DNA of 64,000 bases from Sphingomonadaceae bacterium (GTDB lineage: Bacteria > Pseudomonadota > Alphaproteobacteria > Sphingomonadales > Sphingomonadaceae). The notes under the pieces were generated by a model. That model was not told where the DNA came from. It was given only the letters and a program-made list of their open reading frames with translations, and did not search any database. The DNA lies in assembly GCA_019239915.1 (NCBI GenBank), contig JAFAZF010000058.1, positions 1 through 64,000 of the forward strand. Reading direction: 5' to 3'. This document shows positions 1 through 7,992 of the stretch, piece after piece. Both the position numbers and the translations under genes were made by a program. The first letter of the stretch is position 1. The number at the start of each line of letters is the position of its first letter.

Positions 1-94
1 CAGACTCTGGTGCAGAAAGCTTCTACGGTAAACACCATCACCGCGATATTCGCGATTGTACTTAGCCAAAGATCGAACCATCGGCACTTGATAT

Positions 95-559
95 CTAGCT
101 TTGTCTCGAAATCGATGCTGTTGCGGAGGAGAGGTTGGTGCGGGCGCGTAGAAGCAGGCTCTTGAGTACGTCGATTTCTTCAGCTGTAAAGCCCGTGAAT
201 ATCTCAGCCTCCGTCATGTCGCTAAGTTCACGTAATTGCGATAGCATCGGCTCTGCTCCTTGTGCGAGGTAGACCAGTCTGCCCCTCCCGTCTGCCGGAT
301 CGACGCGCCGTTCAACCCAGCCCAGCCGTTCCAGACCGTCGATCAATCGACTAACGGTTATAGGTTCGACCTCCATGTGCTCCGCGATCCACCGCTGCTG
401 GATCCCCTCATTATATCTAACGCAGTTCAGTGCCCTCCATTGCGGTCGGGTGAGGCCGAGCTTCCGAGCCCGCTGATCGAACCGCACGCGGGACATTCGC
501 GCAACATCAGCGATCAGTATGGAGCTTTCATCGAGGTCGCTGCGCCGCATCACCACCAT
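95..559 (-). CDS. MarR family transcriptional regulator
   Basis: A 154-residue winged-helix regulator. The helix-turn-helix core lies around residues 40-90 (WRALNCVRYNEGIQQ, then HMEVEPITVSRLIDGLERLGWVE in pieces) and is followed by the wing with the D-P-x-D-G-R motif typical of MarR proteins. The reading frame stays open upstream to 766, but I place the start at the ATG ending at 559 because a GGGAGGT Shine-Dalgarno lies about 7 nt before it; the longer version would run through a 13-C tract. It diverges from the luxE/luxC-like pair, with a palindrome between them, so it probably represses that pair and itself and responds to an aromatic or acyl ligand (inference). Confidence 0.88.
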   Translation of the reverse strand: MVVMRRSDLDESSILIADVARMSRVRFDQRARKLGLTRPQWRALNCVRYNEGIQQRWIAEHMEVEPITVSRLIDGLERLGWVERRVDPADGRGRLVYLAQGAEPMLSQLRELSDMTEAEIFTGFTAEEIDVLKSLLLRARTNLSSATASISRQS

Positions 560-622
560 CAGGTCCACCTCCCATCCCACTAGCGGCATGCCTGCCCCGG
601 ATACGCTGGAACGGCAAGCCAG

Positions 623-635
623 CCCCCCCCCCCCC
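623..635. repeat. poly-C tract (13 C) between marR and luxE-like gene
   Basis: An uninterrupted run of 13 cytosines on the + strand lies in the divergent promoter region, 64 bp upstream of the marR start and about 20 bp upstream of the -35 candidate of the luxE-like gene. Long mononucleotide runs slip during replication. Confidence 0.9.
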
Positions 636-655
636 ACCGGGCAAACGCTTTCCGC

Positions 656-681
656 TTGACAATGATAGCGGAGCTTATCAT
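656..681 (+). promoter_or_regulatory. putative promoter -35 and MarR operator palindrome
   Basis: A consensus TTGACA (656-661) is immediately followed by the inverted repeat ATGATA-N8-TATCAT (662-681), 30 bp upstream of the luxE-like ATG. Two 6-bp half-sites spaced this way are typical of MarR dimers, and the repressor gene is divergent. No good -10 at standard spacing was found, so the promoter half is less sure than the palindrome. Confidence 0.55.
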
Positions 682-710
682 CTCCAATCCATAAACCGTG
701 GAGAGAGCGG

Positions 711-2129
711 ATGCCCGATTTGCAAAGCTGCTTTGACGAACCGCCTACGTTTCTCGACCTCCCCAACGAGGTGCTGTTCAGTTACGATCCGTCGGCCGTG
801 CAAGAGCAGCAATTCGAATTGATCCGGGCTCGCTTTGCTGGAATGCGCTCCAAGATCGGAGTGCTCGGTCGTCTTGCTGACGATCTTGCAATCAACGACA
901 TCTCCGCGGCGGAAGATATAACAGCGCTGTGTTTTCCACATACGACCTACAAATCTTATTCCCTTTCCTACATCGAGCAAGGTCGTTTCGATCGACTCAA
1001 TAAATGGTTCGGTAGCCTGACCGCGCACGACCTGAGCCGGGTCGACCTCAACGGTGTGGACAGCATGGAAGGCTGGCTCAACCGGGTCGAGGCAGCAACG
1101 TCCGTGCGCGCGCTGTGCTCGTCGGGCACCAGCGGCAAGATCTCGTTCTTTCCCCGCGATCTGAGCGAGCACAGGCTCCAATTTCGGGCGTTCCTTAAAG
1201 CGAATGCCGGATACCGGAATGAGCCGAACTCGGGCCTCGAGTCTGGGGAGATCGACTATTTCGCGCCATGGCCGATTGCGTCCGGACGTCAGAGCATGCC
1301 GAACTTCTTTCGTCAGCTCGATGAGGTACTCTTCAAGGACAAGCCCGGCAAGCATGTCCACACGTTGGGCAATGGTCACTGGGACGTGGACCTGCTCTGG
1401 CTGTCCGGTCGCATCTCGGCGGCTGAGCGCAAGGGTGAACTGGCGGCATTGCAACTGACGCCCAAGATGACCGAGCTGCGCGAGCGCCTTGTCGCGGAGC
1501 GGCAGGCCGGTCCCGACAACATGGAAGAATTCTTCGAGGAGTTGTTTGTCCGTCAGAAGGGTAAGCGCCTGTTCCTCTTCGCGCCGTACAACCAGATGAT
1601 CCCGTTGGCGCAGGAGTGTATTCGCCGCGAACTGCGGCCGGACTTCGCGCCGGGAACCTACGTCCTTGCCGGCGGCCGCTCGGGTTCCAAGGGTGTTGCC
1701 TTCCCCGATGACTGGGAGGAGCTGTGTCACTCCGTATTCCCTGGGCCTTACCAAGAGGTCTTCGGAATGACGGAAACCACGGCAAGCGCTAGACTTTGCT
1801 CCGGCGGCCATTTTCACCAGCCGCCCTGGATCGCGACCTTCTTGCTCGACCCAGACACGAGTGCGCCGCTGGAGCGGCGTGGCGTCAAGACCGGCCGCTA
1901 CGCCTTTTTCGATCTCATGCCCTCCAGCTACTGGGGTGGGATCATCACAGGCGACCGCATCACGATGAACTGGGACGGCGATTGTCCGTGCGGCCGATCC
2001 GGCCCGTACATGCACCAGGACATAACGCGATACGGCAATCTTCGGGACGACGACAAGATCACCTGCTCCAAATCGCCCGACGCTTATGAGAAGGCGGTTG
2101 AACTTACGCTCGGCGTCGACAGTCTTTGA
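711..2129 (+). CDS. LuxE-like acyl-protein synthetase
   Basis: A 472-residue adenylate-forming enzyme of the LuxE family. In luminous bacteria LuxE activates a fatty acid as acyl-AMP and passes the acyl group to the LuxC reductase. The glycine-rich ATP-loop motif CSSGTSGK lies near residues 136-144, and later motifs include FGMTETT (about 350) and TGDRITMNWDGDCPCG (about 415). It is some 100 residues longer than classical LuxE, mostly at the N terminus. GGAGAGAGCGG precedes the ATG. The LuxC-like gene follows 26 nt downstream, so the two probably form a two-subunit carboxylic-acid reductase. No luxA, luxB or luxD is present in the window. The true substrate is unknown and need not be a long-chain fatty acid. 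Confidence 0.85.
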   Translation: MPDLQSCFDEPPTFLDLPNEVLFSYDPSAVQEQQFELIRARFAGMRSKIGVLGRLADDLAINDISAAEDITALCFPHTTYKSYSLSYIEQGRFDRLNKWFGSLTAHDLSRVDLNGVDSMEGWLNRVEAATSVRALCSSGTSGKISFFPRDLSEHRLQFRAFLKANAGYRNEPNSGLESGEIDYFAPWPIASGRQSMPNFFRQLDEVLFKDKPGKHVHTLGNGHWDVDLLWLSGRISAAERKGELAALQLTPKMTELRERLVAERQAGPDNMEEFFEELFVRQKGKRLFLFAPYNQMIPLAQECIRRELRPDFAPGTYVLAGGRSGSKGVAFPDDWEELCHSVFPGPYQEVFGMTETTASARLCSGGHFHQPPWIATFLLDPDTSAPLERRGVKTGRYAFFDLMPSSYWGGIITGDRITMNWDGDCPCGRSGPYMHQDITRYGNLRDDDKITCSKSPDAYEKAVELTLGVDSL

Positions 2130-2155
2130 CAATGAACATCACGGGAGAGCCCGAC

Positions 2156-3595
2156 GTGAGCACGATCACCATCCCTCTTATCATCCGCGGTCGTGTTATC
2201 GAGGATAACTTGATTGAGTTCGGCGCCCGTGGTGGCGGCCTACACTTCAAGGCGCCGGACCCACGTAAGTACCTCGATGATCTGGTGCTGGCGAACCCCG
2301 CCGATCTAGCGGACCTATATACGCTCTCGGTAGACGATATCCTTGACTATCTCGAAGAGCTCGGCACCCACCTGCACCTGGAGCGCAACAGGTGGCTGCA
2401 GCAGGCGGCCACGATCAAGGCGGCCAGTTCTCACCACACTGCTGAGATGATGCGAGGGCAGTTGCTCGCCATGCCGCGCCAGCTCCGCCGCGACGCCATG
2501 CTCGAGGTGATCGAGAACAATGTCGGGCGCCCCTACCTGGAAGGTTGGGTGGAACATGTCATGTCCGACCGCAAGGTGGCCGTGAGGGCTTTCGGCGCAC
2601 GCACCGTACACGCCATCGCCGGCAACGGATCGATCATCGCGCTCCAGACGATCATGAACAATGCGATCAGTCGAGGGGATGCTATCATCAAGATCCCGTC
2701 GAACGATCCGTTCTTCGCGACAGCGGTTGCCCGTACAATGATCGAGATGGCACCGAACCATCCGCTTACACGCCACCTGAGTGTCGCCTACTGGAAGGGC
2801 GGTGATCGAGAGATCGAGTCCTTCCTGTACGACGCTAAGCACGTTGAGAAGATCGTTGCTTGGGGCGGTTTCGATTCGATGCGCAGCATCCGTGAGTACC
2901 TAGCACCGGGAATTGACCTCGTTGCGCTGGACCCCAAACTCAGCGCCTCGATCATCGGTGCGGAGGCGTTCGAGTCAGAGGCCGCAATCGAGGAAGCAGC
3001 AGAGCGGGCCGCGCGCGACATCGGTTACTTCAACCAGGGCGGGTGCGTCAGCGCCCGCACCTTGTACGTGGTGACCGGCGAGGACGAAGCGGGCCTGCAG
3101 CGGGCCAATGCGTTCGGGAAGGCCGTGTTCGAGGCTATTCAGAAGCTTCCTTCACACCTCAGTACGCCGCATCCTCAATTCAACCAGGATCTCAAGGCCG
3201 AGATCGATGGAATACGCTACGGCGAGGACTTCCGGGTCATCGGCGGACGTGGCGCGGAAGGAGCGATCATCGTTTCACAGCAGGACGAGTTGGTCGATTT
3301 TTCTGATCGGCTCGACTGCCGGGTCGCCAACGTGGTGCCGGTAGCCAACGTCAAGGCGGCACTGCGTCACCTCACCATTCATACGCAAACCATTGGGATC
3401 TACCCAGACAGCTTGAAGGATGAGATTCGCGACGAATGCTCGCTCCGCGGCGGCCAGCGGATCGTCCCGCTCGGTTTCGCAACGGCAGGCAACCTCGCCG
3501 GGCCGCACGATGCTATCGAACCGCTGAGACGAATGGTGCGGTGGATCCGCGACGATTCGCTTCAGGTCGTGAGCGGCACACTGTTCGCCGAATAG
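2156..3595 (+). CDS. LuxC-like acyl-CoA/acyl-protein reductase
   Basis: A 479-residue protein of the LuxC family within the aldehyde dehydrogenase superfamily; it reduces an enzyme-bound acyl thioester with NADPH to an aldehyde. The nucleophile motif QGGCVS places the acyl-accepting cysteine near residue 297, close to its position in Vibrio LuxC. I choose the GTG at 2156 because GGGAGAG lies 6 nt upstream and the N terminus (STITIPLIIRGRVIE) then aligns with LuxC N termini. The frame is open to TTG 2126, which overlaps the luxE stop, with an ATG at 2132 as another option. Co-transcription with the LuxE-like gene is almost certain. Confidence 0.85.
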   Translation: MSTITIPLIIRGRVIEDNLIEFGARGGGLHFKAPDPRKYLDDLVLANPADLADLYTLSVDDILDYLEELGTHLHLERNRWLQQAATIKAASSHHTAEMMRGQLLAMPRQLRRDAMLEVIENNVGRPYLEGWVEHVMSDRKVAVRAFGARTVHAIAGNGSIIALQTIMNNAISRGDAIIKIPSNDPFFATAVARTMIEMAPNHPLTRHLSVAYWKGGDREIESFLYDAKHVEKIVAWGGFDSMRSIREYLAPGIDLVALDPKLSASIIGAEAFESEAAIEEAAERAARDIGYFNQGGCVSARTLYVVTGEDEAGLQRANAFGKAVFEAIQKLPSHLSTPHPQFNQDLKAEIDGIRYGEDFRVIGGRGAEGAIIVSQQDELVDFSDRLDCRVANVVPVANVKAALRHLTIHTQTIGIYPDSLKDEIRDECSLRGGQRIVPLGFATAGNLAGPHDAIEPLRRMVRWIRDDSLQVVSGTLFAE

Positions 3596-3822
3596 TCACG
3601 ACGCGTCTCAATCGGACTTACAACACTGCTTGATACCGTAGAGGAAACCTGGATCCAGCTACTCTGCCCATGGCGAACACGTCCTCAGCAAGAGGAACAT
3701 CACCATGCAAGCGGTAGCAAGGCGCTGACGCTGTCCAAGCACCTACTTATCGCGGCCGCCCGGTGATTGAGATGCGCGTCTTTGGCCTCCGACAAGGAAA
3801 CCGATATTGATGGAGAGAAGTC

Positions 3823-4782
3823 ATGTCCGCCGCATCGAAGATAACCCACTTTAATTCAAACTCGACCACAGACGAAGTTCTTGCTGGTGTCGATCTTTCT
3901 GGCAAGCGAGCACTCGTTACCGGAGTTTCAGCCGGGCTAGGCGTAGAAACCGCGCGCGCGCTGGCGGCGCATGGCGCAGAGGTTATCGGCGCGGTGCGCG
4001 ATCTCGACAAGGCACGTCGTGTGACGGCCGGGATCGAGGGGAACCTGCGGCTTGTGGAACTGGATCTCGCGTCTCTTGCGTCTGCGCGCACATGCGCGGA
4101 TCGGTTGCTTGCTGAAGGTGAGCCGCTGGACTTCGTGATTGCAAATGCGGGCATCATGGCATGCCCGTTCTCGCGCACGGTCGACGGCTTTGAGCGGCAA
4201 TTCGGCGTGAATCATCTCGGTCATTTCGTGCTAGTGAATCGAATAGCGCCTCTTCTGCGCGCGCGCGCCCGGTTTGTGAGCGTCGCGTCCTCCGGTCATC
4301 GCTTCGCCGATGTCGATCTTGACGACCCGAACTTCGAGCATGAACCTTACGACGAATTGGTCGCCTATGGCCGTGCAAAGACCGCTAATATTTTGTTTTC
4401 GGTTGAGTTCGATCGGCGCCATCGGGGTCGCGGCATTCGCGCGACTTCGCTCCATCCAGGTGGCATCCCGACAGAGCTCAACCGCGACATGACGCCGGAG
4501 ACGATCGCTCGGCTGCACGAGCCGCTCGCGCGGCTGATGGCCGAAGGCAAGACGGCGTTTAAGTGGAAGACTGTTCCCCAGGGCGCCGCGACTTCAGTCT
4601 GGGCTGCCGTCATCGCTGATGAAGACGAAGTGGGCGGGAAGTTCTGCGAAGATTGTCAGGTTTCACCCGTCCGGGACGGCGGTGATGCCACGATGCCGGG
4701 CGTGTGCAGCTATGCACTCGACCAGACACGCGCTCAAAGGTTGTGGGCGCTCAGCGAGGCGATGGTCGGCGAAAAATTCTGA
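3823..4782 (+). CDS. SDR family oxidoreductase, retinol-dehydrogenase-like
   Basis: A 319-residue NAD(P)-dependent oxidoreductase with Rossmann motif TGVSAGLG (residues 33-40), the NAG motif (ANAGI, about 107) and the catalytic Y-x-x-x-K as YGRAK near residue 182. The long form with a C-terminal extension and the S-S-G-H-R segment before the active site resemble the WWOX/retinol dehydrogenase/protochlorophyllide reductase subgroup more than FabG. GGAGAGAAG precedes the ATG. It is 227 bp downstream of the luxC-like gene on the same strand; redox interconversion of an aldehyde or ketone would fit, but this is only inferred from position. Confidence 0.85.
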   Translation: MSAASKITHFNSNSTTDEVLAGVDLSGKRALVTGVSAGLGVETARALAAHGAEVIGAVRDLDKARRVTAGIEGNLRLVELDLASLASARTCADRLLAEGEPLDFVIANAGIMACPFSRTVDGFERQFGVNHLGHFVLVNRIAPLLRARARFVSVASSGHRFADVDLDDPNFEHEPYDELVAYGRAKTANILFSVEFDRRHRGRGIRATSLHPGGIPTELNRDMTPETIARLHEPLARLMAEGKTAFKWKTVPQGAATSVWAAVIADEDEVGGKFCEDCQVSPVRDGGDATMPGVCSYALDQTRAQRLWALSEAMVGEKF

Positions 4783-4789
4783 CGCATGG

Positions 4790-4901
4790 TTCGGGAGGCG
4801 GCAAGCGTCGTCAGGACCAAATTGAGGAATATCGTCTTGCCAGTTCCAGGACCGCCGTTGACGACGCAGATCTGGGACATAAACGCTAGGCCGTCGCGCC
4901 G
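4790..4901 (-). pseudogene. P-loop ATPase remnant
   Basis: The minus strand encodes QICVVNGGPGTGKTIF with a perfect Walker A motif (G-G-P-G-T-G-K-T), starting near 4880 and preceded by in-frame coding-like sequence back to about 4901. The frame runs into the 3' end of the preceding SDR and upstream is closed by stops, so only the ATP-binding loop of a larger protein survives, RecD-like or another AAA-type ATPase. It marks a former insertion or deletion junction. Confidence 0.5.
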
Positions 4902-5029
4902 CGAGGTGCGTCAGCGAGTTAGGAGCCGGCGTAGTGCTATGCTGTTCAAGCCACGGTCGCAACGCCTCGAGCTTGGCAACTGCTTGCGCTTGGCGGATTC
5001 TTCGCAAATGGGGGGGGGCAGCGCCCTTG

Positions 5030-5140
5030 TTCATCCGCACCATCGGCATCGTGCGCGCCGAGGCGAAGATCACGCTCGCCAACCTCGCCTACAATATCGA
5101 CCGCATGATCTTCCATGAGCGGCGTGCCGCCGTGGGATAG
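5030..5140 (+). pseudogene. IS5-family transposase C-terminal remnant
   Basis: An open frame of 36 codons ending in TAG reads FIRTIGIVRAEAKITLANLA and continues YNIDRMIFHE, the characteristic C-terminal end of IS5-type DDE transposases (R-T-I-G-...-K-...-L-A-N-L-A-Y-N). The rest of the transposase is missing, and a run of nine G precedes the fragment at 5010-5018. No inverted terminal repeat was recognised nearby. Confidence 0.6.
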
Positions 5141-5574
5141 CTGCGCTGCGGATCGGTGGTTCCGCCCCTCGACAGCCGGAAAACACCGCCCTCACACCCG
5201 CAGGCCCGCGCCAGGTGTCCTCGTCACGCGGAAATCGATACCCGACAACAGGTTGATGTGGGTGCCCATCTGCCGGCTCGAGTGTGGGGGTGGAAGCGAC
5301 GATCGGCGACGCGCTCTCCAGCGGCGTGAGCTCCGACAAGCTTGCGAACCGAAGGAGTGCAGGCGATTACTTCTCCTTCGCCTTACCGACTGAAGCCGCT
5401 GGTCCAGGCAATATTCGGAAAAATTCTCGCCGCTTGGGCCGATGCCGGTCGCGACTATTCGGCGGAAAATTTCGGAGCTTACAGGCGCGGAGGGCGGAAG
5501 TGCAGTCGGCGGCACGTTCGCCTCGACTTGAAACGCCAGGACCCTTCGCGGGGTGGTGGATAGGGCCAATGAGT
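5141..5574. other. non-coding or decayed stretch
   Basis: No convincing gene on either strand. The open frames here have no recognisable motif, no Shine-Dalgarno and no neighbour logic, and I could not assign any part to a known family. It separates the IS5 tail from the NTF2-like gene and is probably debris of past insertions. Confidence 0.4.
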
Positions 5575-6036
5575 TTAGCTTTGCGGCCACGACCGGTTGG
5601 TGTGATACCATCCACCCTCGGCATAGCCTTCAATCTTCACCGCGCGGCGGCTGAAGAGCCAGAGCTTACCGTGTGGCTCGAAGACATCGAAATAACGTCC
5701 CCAGTGATCGTTGCCGACGGCTGTCATTGAGCAGAAATAGGTAATTGCCTCGATTCTATCCGGTTTAACAGCAACAAACTGCGTGTTGGAGGTGAAGTGG
5801 CGCAGCACCGGCTTTGTGTCGGCGTGCTTCACCGGAGGCGCCGAGCCTGTCCACGAATTCAGCATCGCGAGGATAGCCGCGCGCCCAGAGCCATGGTGCC
5901 CGCGTGAGTCCACGAACTCTCCATGAAGGTGGAACTGCTCGGCAGTCTCTTCGGTCCGACCGGAGTCACTGGCACGAGTGAATCGGGCTATCGTGTCGCG
6001 CACCGCCTCGCGTGCGAGAAGTTCTTCTATCGTCAA
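5575..6036 (-). CDS. nuclear transport factor 2 / SnoaL-like protein
   Basis: A small alpha+beta-barrel protein of the NTF2/SnoaL-like superfamily, whose members include ketosteroid isomerase, polyketide cyclases and dioxygenase small subunits. The family pattern is clear: EELLAREAVRDTIARFTRA at the N terminus, then FHLHGEFVDSRG (DD/EF-type turn), HFTSNTQ, and a C-terminal GRYFDVFEPHGKLWLFSRR strand pair. I place the start at TTG 6036 (153 residues) because AAAGGAT lies upstream and the conserved part begins there; the frame is open to another TTG at 6171 without a Shine-Dalgarno. Function cannot be set beyond small-molecule binding or isomerisation. It stands alone, opposite in strand to the LLM gene. 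Confidence 0.75.
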   Translation of the reverse strand: MTIEELLAREAVRDTIARFTRASDSGRTEETAEQFHLHGEFVDSRGHHGSGRAAILAMLNSWTGSAPPVKHADTKPVLRHFTSNTQFVAVKPDRIEAITYFCSMTAVGNDHWGRYFDVFEPHGKLWLFSRRAVKIEGYAEGGWYHTNRSWPQS

Positions 6037-6540
6037 CTGGCTATCCTTTGTGTCGGTAGATGCCTGCGCGCCGACCTGACCGCTCCGTCTGTAGACAGCG
6101 CTGAGAACTTTGACTCCCGGCTCGCCAAACGTGCGCCGCTCGCGCTTGGAGCAATAATCGCAGATTGACAAAGTGTCGATTTGTTGTTCGCGGCTTTTCT
6201 GCCGATGATGATCGGATTCACCCGACCATCTAACCAGCGGCCGATCCTCGCGCCCTCTCTTGTGCGGGATCGGGCTTTGATTGGAGGACAGCGGGCTCTA
6301 CCTAGGCGAGGAAGCGACCGTCAGGCTCGAACGGCTGGCGGTCCGCCGCCTCCTCAGGATTGTCGCCGTAGGTGAGATACCCGCTCTGGTCCTCGCCACA
6401 GTTCTCTGCGCCCCCTGAGCTGTTCCCATGGCTTCATCATCGCGAACGCGGCGGTTGACGCGCCGCCAGTGATCCGCAAGCGTGGTTGCCGACTTGCGCA
6501 CGAGCCGAACCAACATTGGTTAGCGGATGGGAGATCCACG
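6037..6540. other. intergenic region with possible gene fragment
   Basis: Divergent promoter region between the NTF2-like and LLM genes, longer than a promoter needs. On the minus strand about 6302-6432 encodes a short protein-like string (GYLTYGDNPEEAADRQPF, then EPDGRFLA and stop) with in-frame stops just upstream, possibly the tail of a lost gene; I could not assign a family. No other element was seen. Confidence 0.35.
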
Positions 6541-7446
6541 ATGAAGTTCGCGCTCGAGTATCCGGTTAGCGCTCAGTCCTACGATCCGCGCCTCATCCGC
6601 GGGGACGGCCTGCGCACTCTCGCACGCGCGGCGGAACAGGCCGGGTTCGCGGCCATCGGATTCACTGAGCATCCAGCCCCATCGATGCGTTGGATGGAAA
6701 CGGGCGGCCACGACACGGTCGACCCGCTAACGGCCCTCGCCTTTTGCGCTGCCGTCACCAAGCGTATCGAGCTGATGCCTTACGCATTGATCCTGCCTTA
6801 TTACAACGCCTTCATGGCGGCCAAGCAACTGGCCAGCCTCGACCGATTTTCCGATGGCCGCCTGGTGCTCGTCGCCGGCACCGGATACCTTAAATCCGAG
6901 TTCCTCGCGCTCGGGCAGAACATCGAGGAGCGTAACGCCCGCTTCGACGAGGCGCTCGAAGCCATGCGCGCGGCGTGGACTCAGGCCCCGTGCAACTACG
7001 AGGGCGCGCATTTCACGGGACGGGGATTCGTCCAGTCGCCCATGTGCGATCGTGTGCCGCCTATCCTGATTGCTGGAAACAGCAGGCTCGCCCGCCGCCG
7101 GGCGGCTGCGCATGACGGCTGGAGCCCCTTGCTGATCAGCTCGCAGTTCAGTGATCTGGTCCGAACCGCCCCGTTGGAATCCATCGACGCGCTAGCGGCC
7201 GGCATCCGCGAAGTTTGCGATCTGGCCGGAGATCGCGCGGGGAAGTTGAGCTTCCAGGTCGAGACCGACCAGAACACCTTCCTTGAGAGCGGTCGCTCGG
7301 TCGAAGAGCATCGTGATCACCTGGGCCGGCTTGCCGAGGCCGGAATTGACCGCTTCATCGTCAAGGTCCCCGCGAACAGCGCCGAACATGCCGCCGACGC
7401 GTTGATGCATTACGGCGAGACGTTCATCGCGGCGGCCTCGGGTTAA
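6541..7446 (+). CDS. LLM class flavin-dependent oxidoreductase
   Basis: A 301-residue bacterial-luciferase-fold monooxygenase or F420-type oxidoreductase. Family markers include the N-terminal strand KFALEYPV, GFTEHPAP near residue 40, DPLTALAFCAAVTKRIEL (about 60-78), the SLDRFSDGRL motif (about 100) and PPILIAGNS near 175 before the barrel C terminus. These proteins use FMNH2 or F420H2 for oxygenation or hydride transfer. The start is set at ATG 6541, preceded by GGGAGAT; the frame extends to 6469 without support. It is the LLM gene nearest to the LuxE/LuxC-like pair, 3 kb downstream on the same strand, though not in the same operon. Confidence 0.85.
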   Translation: MKFALEYPVSAQSYDPRLIRGDGLRTLARAAEQAGFAAIGFTEHPAPSMRWMETGGHDTVDPLTALAFCAAVTKRIELMPYALILPYYNAFMAAKQLASLDRFSDGRLVLVAGTGYLKSEFLALGQNIEERNARFDEALEAMRAAWTQAPCNYEGAHFTGRGFVQSPMCDRVPPILIAGNSRLARRRAAAHDGWSPLLISSQFSDLVRTAPLESIDALAAGIREVCDLAGDRAGKLSFQVETDQNTFLESGRSVEEHRDHLGRLAEAGIDRFIVKVPANSAEHAADALMHYGETFIAAASG

Positions 7447-7497
7447 GCTCCAACCCAGGACAAATGCAGGAGCTCTTGTTCACCTTCCCTAAGCATC

Positions 7498-7755
7498 GAT
7501 GGTAATGCCATAGGTTGTTGGTATCGCCGACTCGGCTTCGGCGCCATGCGGATCTTTTCGGCCCGCAATTCCGCCGGCGTTCGCGATCGCGACACCGCTC
7601 GGGACATGGTTCGTCGCGCGGTCGAACACGGAATCAACTTCATCGGTACCGCCGACATCTATGGGGTGGATCGCGTGCTAAACGGTGTCGCGGCGCGCGC
7701 GATCGCCAACTCGGCCGCCGAGGTCCATGGATCTGCCATCTCAAGTCCGGCGTAA
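7498..7755 (+). pseudogene. aldo/keto reductase N-terminal fragment
   Basis: A frame without start codon upstream reads RRLGFGAMRI (7525-7554), then VRRAVEHGINFIGTADIYG, the classical N-terminal hallmark of aldo/keto reductases (R-L-G-F-G-A-M-R and G-x-N-F-x-x-T-A-D-x-Y-G, containing the catalytic Asp and Tyr). It continues as VLNGVAARAI and stops at 7755 after about 85 codons, whereas the family has about 300. The remaining three quarters of the barrel are absent, so this is a truncated relic. Confidence 0.6.
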
Positions 7756-7992
7756 TTCGTTGGCGAAAATCTTTGGTGCCAAATGGCCGCCCTCATGGTC
7801 GTGCACGAGCTGGTGCAATGATCGATCATTCATGGTGAGCAACGCCTCTTGGAGTGTCTGGTCGTCGTCCAGACCAGGCGCGAAGTGCTGGTCGTAGATG
7901 TTTCGCAGCGTGCGGATCAGCGCGTTGCCATGCTTGCGGCTGATCTCGCCATCCTTGTTGCGATGGCGATTGTCGGGGCCGGGTTGTTCCAT
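7741..7992 (-). CDS. conserved small hypothetical protein
   Basis: An 83-residue, charged, histidine-rich protein starting MEQPGPDNRHRNKDGEISRK. GTAGGAGG precedes the ATG at 7992 with good spacing, which favours a real gene. The pattern N-R-H-R-x-x-D-G-E-I-x-x-K-H-G-N-x-L-x-x-T-L-R, then F-A-P-G and L-V-x-D-H-E, is one I have seen in short unannotated alphaproteobacterial proteins often found on mobile DNA; no function is known to me. No signal peptide or membrane segment is visible. It sits between the aldo/keto reductase relic and the integrase. Confidence 0.6.
   Translation of the reverse strand: MEQPGPDNRHRNKDGEISRKHGNALIRTLRNIYDQHFAPGLDDDQTLQEALLTMNDRSLHQLVHDHEGGHLAPKIFANELRRT

Noticed and set aside
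678-2132. 484-codon minus-strand frame opposite the luxE-like gene
   Set aside because: It mirrors the complementary strand of a clear LuxE-like gene, has no family motif and no ribosome-binding site; such shadows are common in GC-rich DNA.
711-7446. A functional bioluminescence (lux) operon
   Set aside because: Only LuxE- and LuxC-like genes are present; the LLM gene at 6541 is a general family member, not LuxA/LuxB, and luxD is missing.
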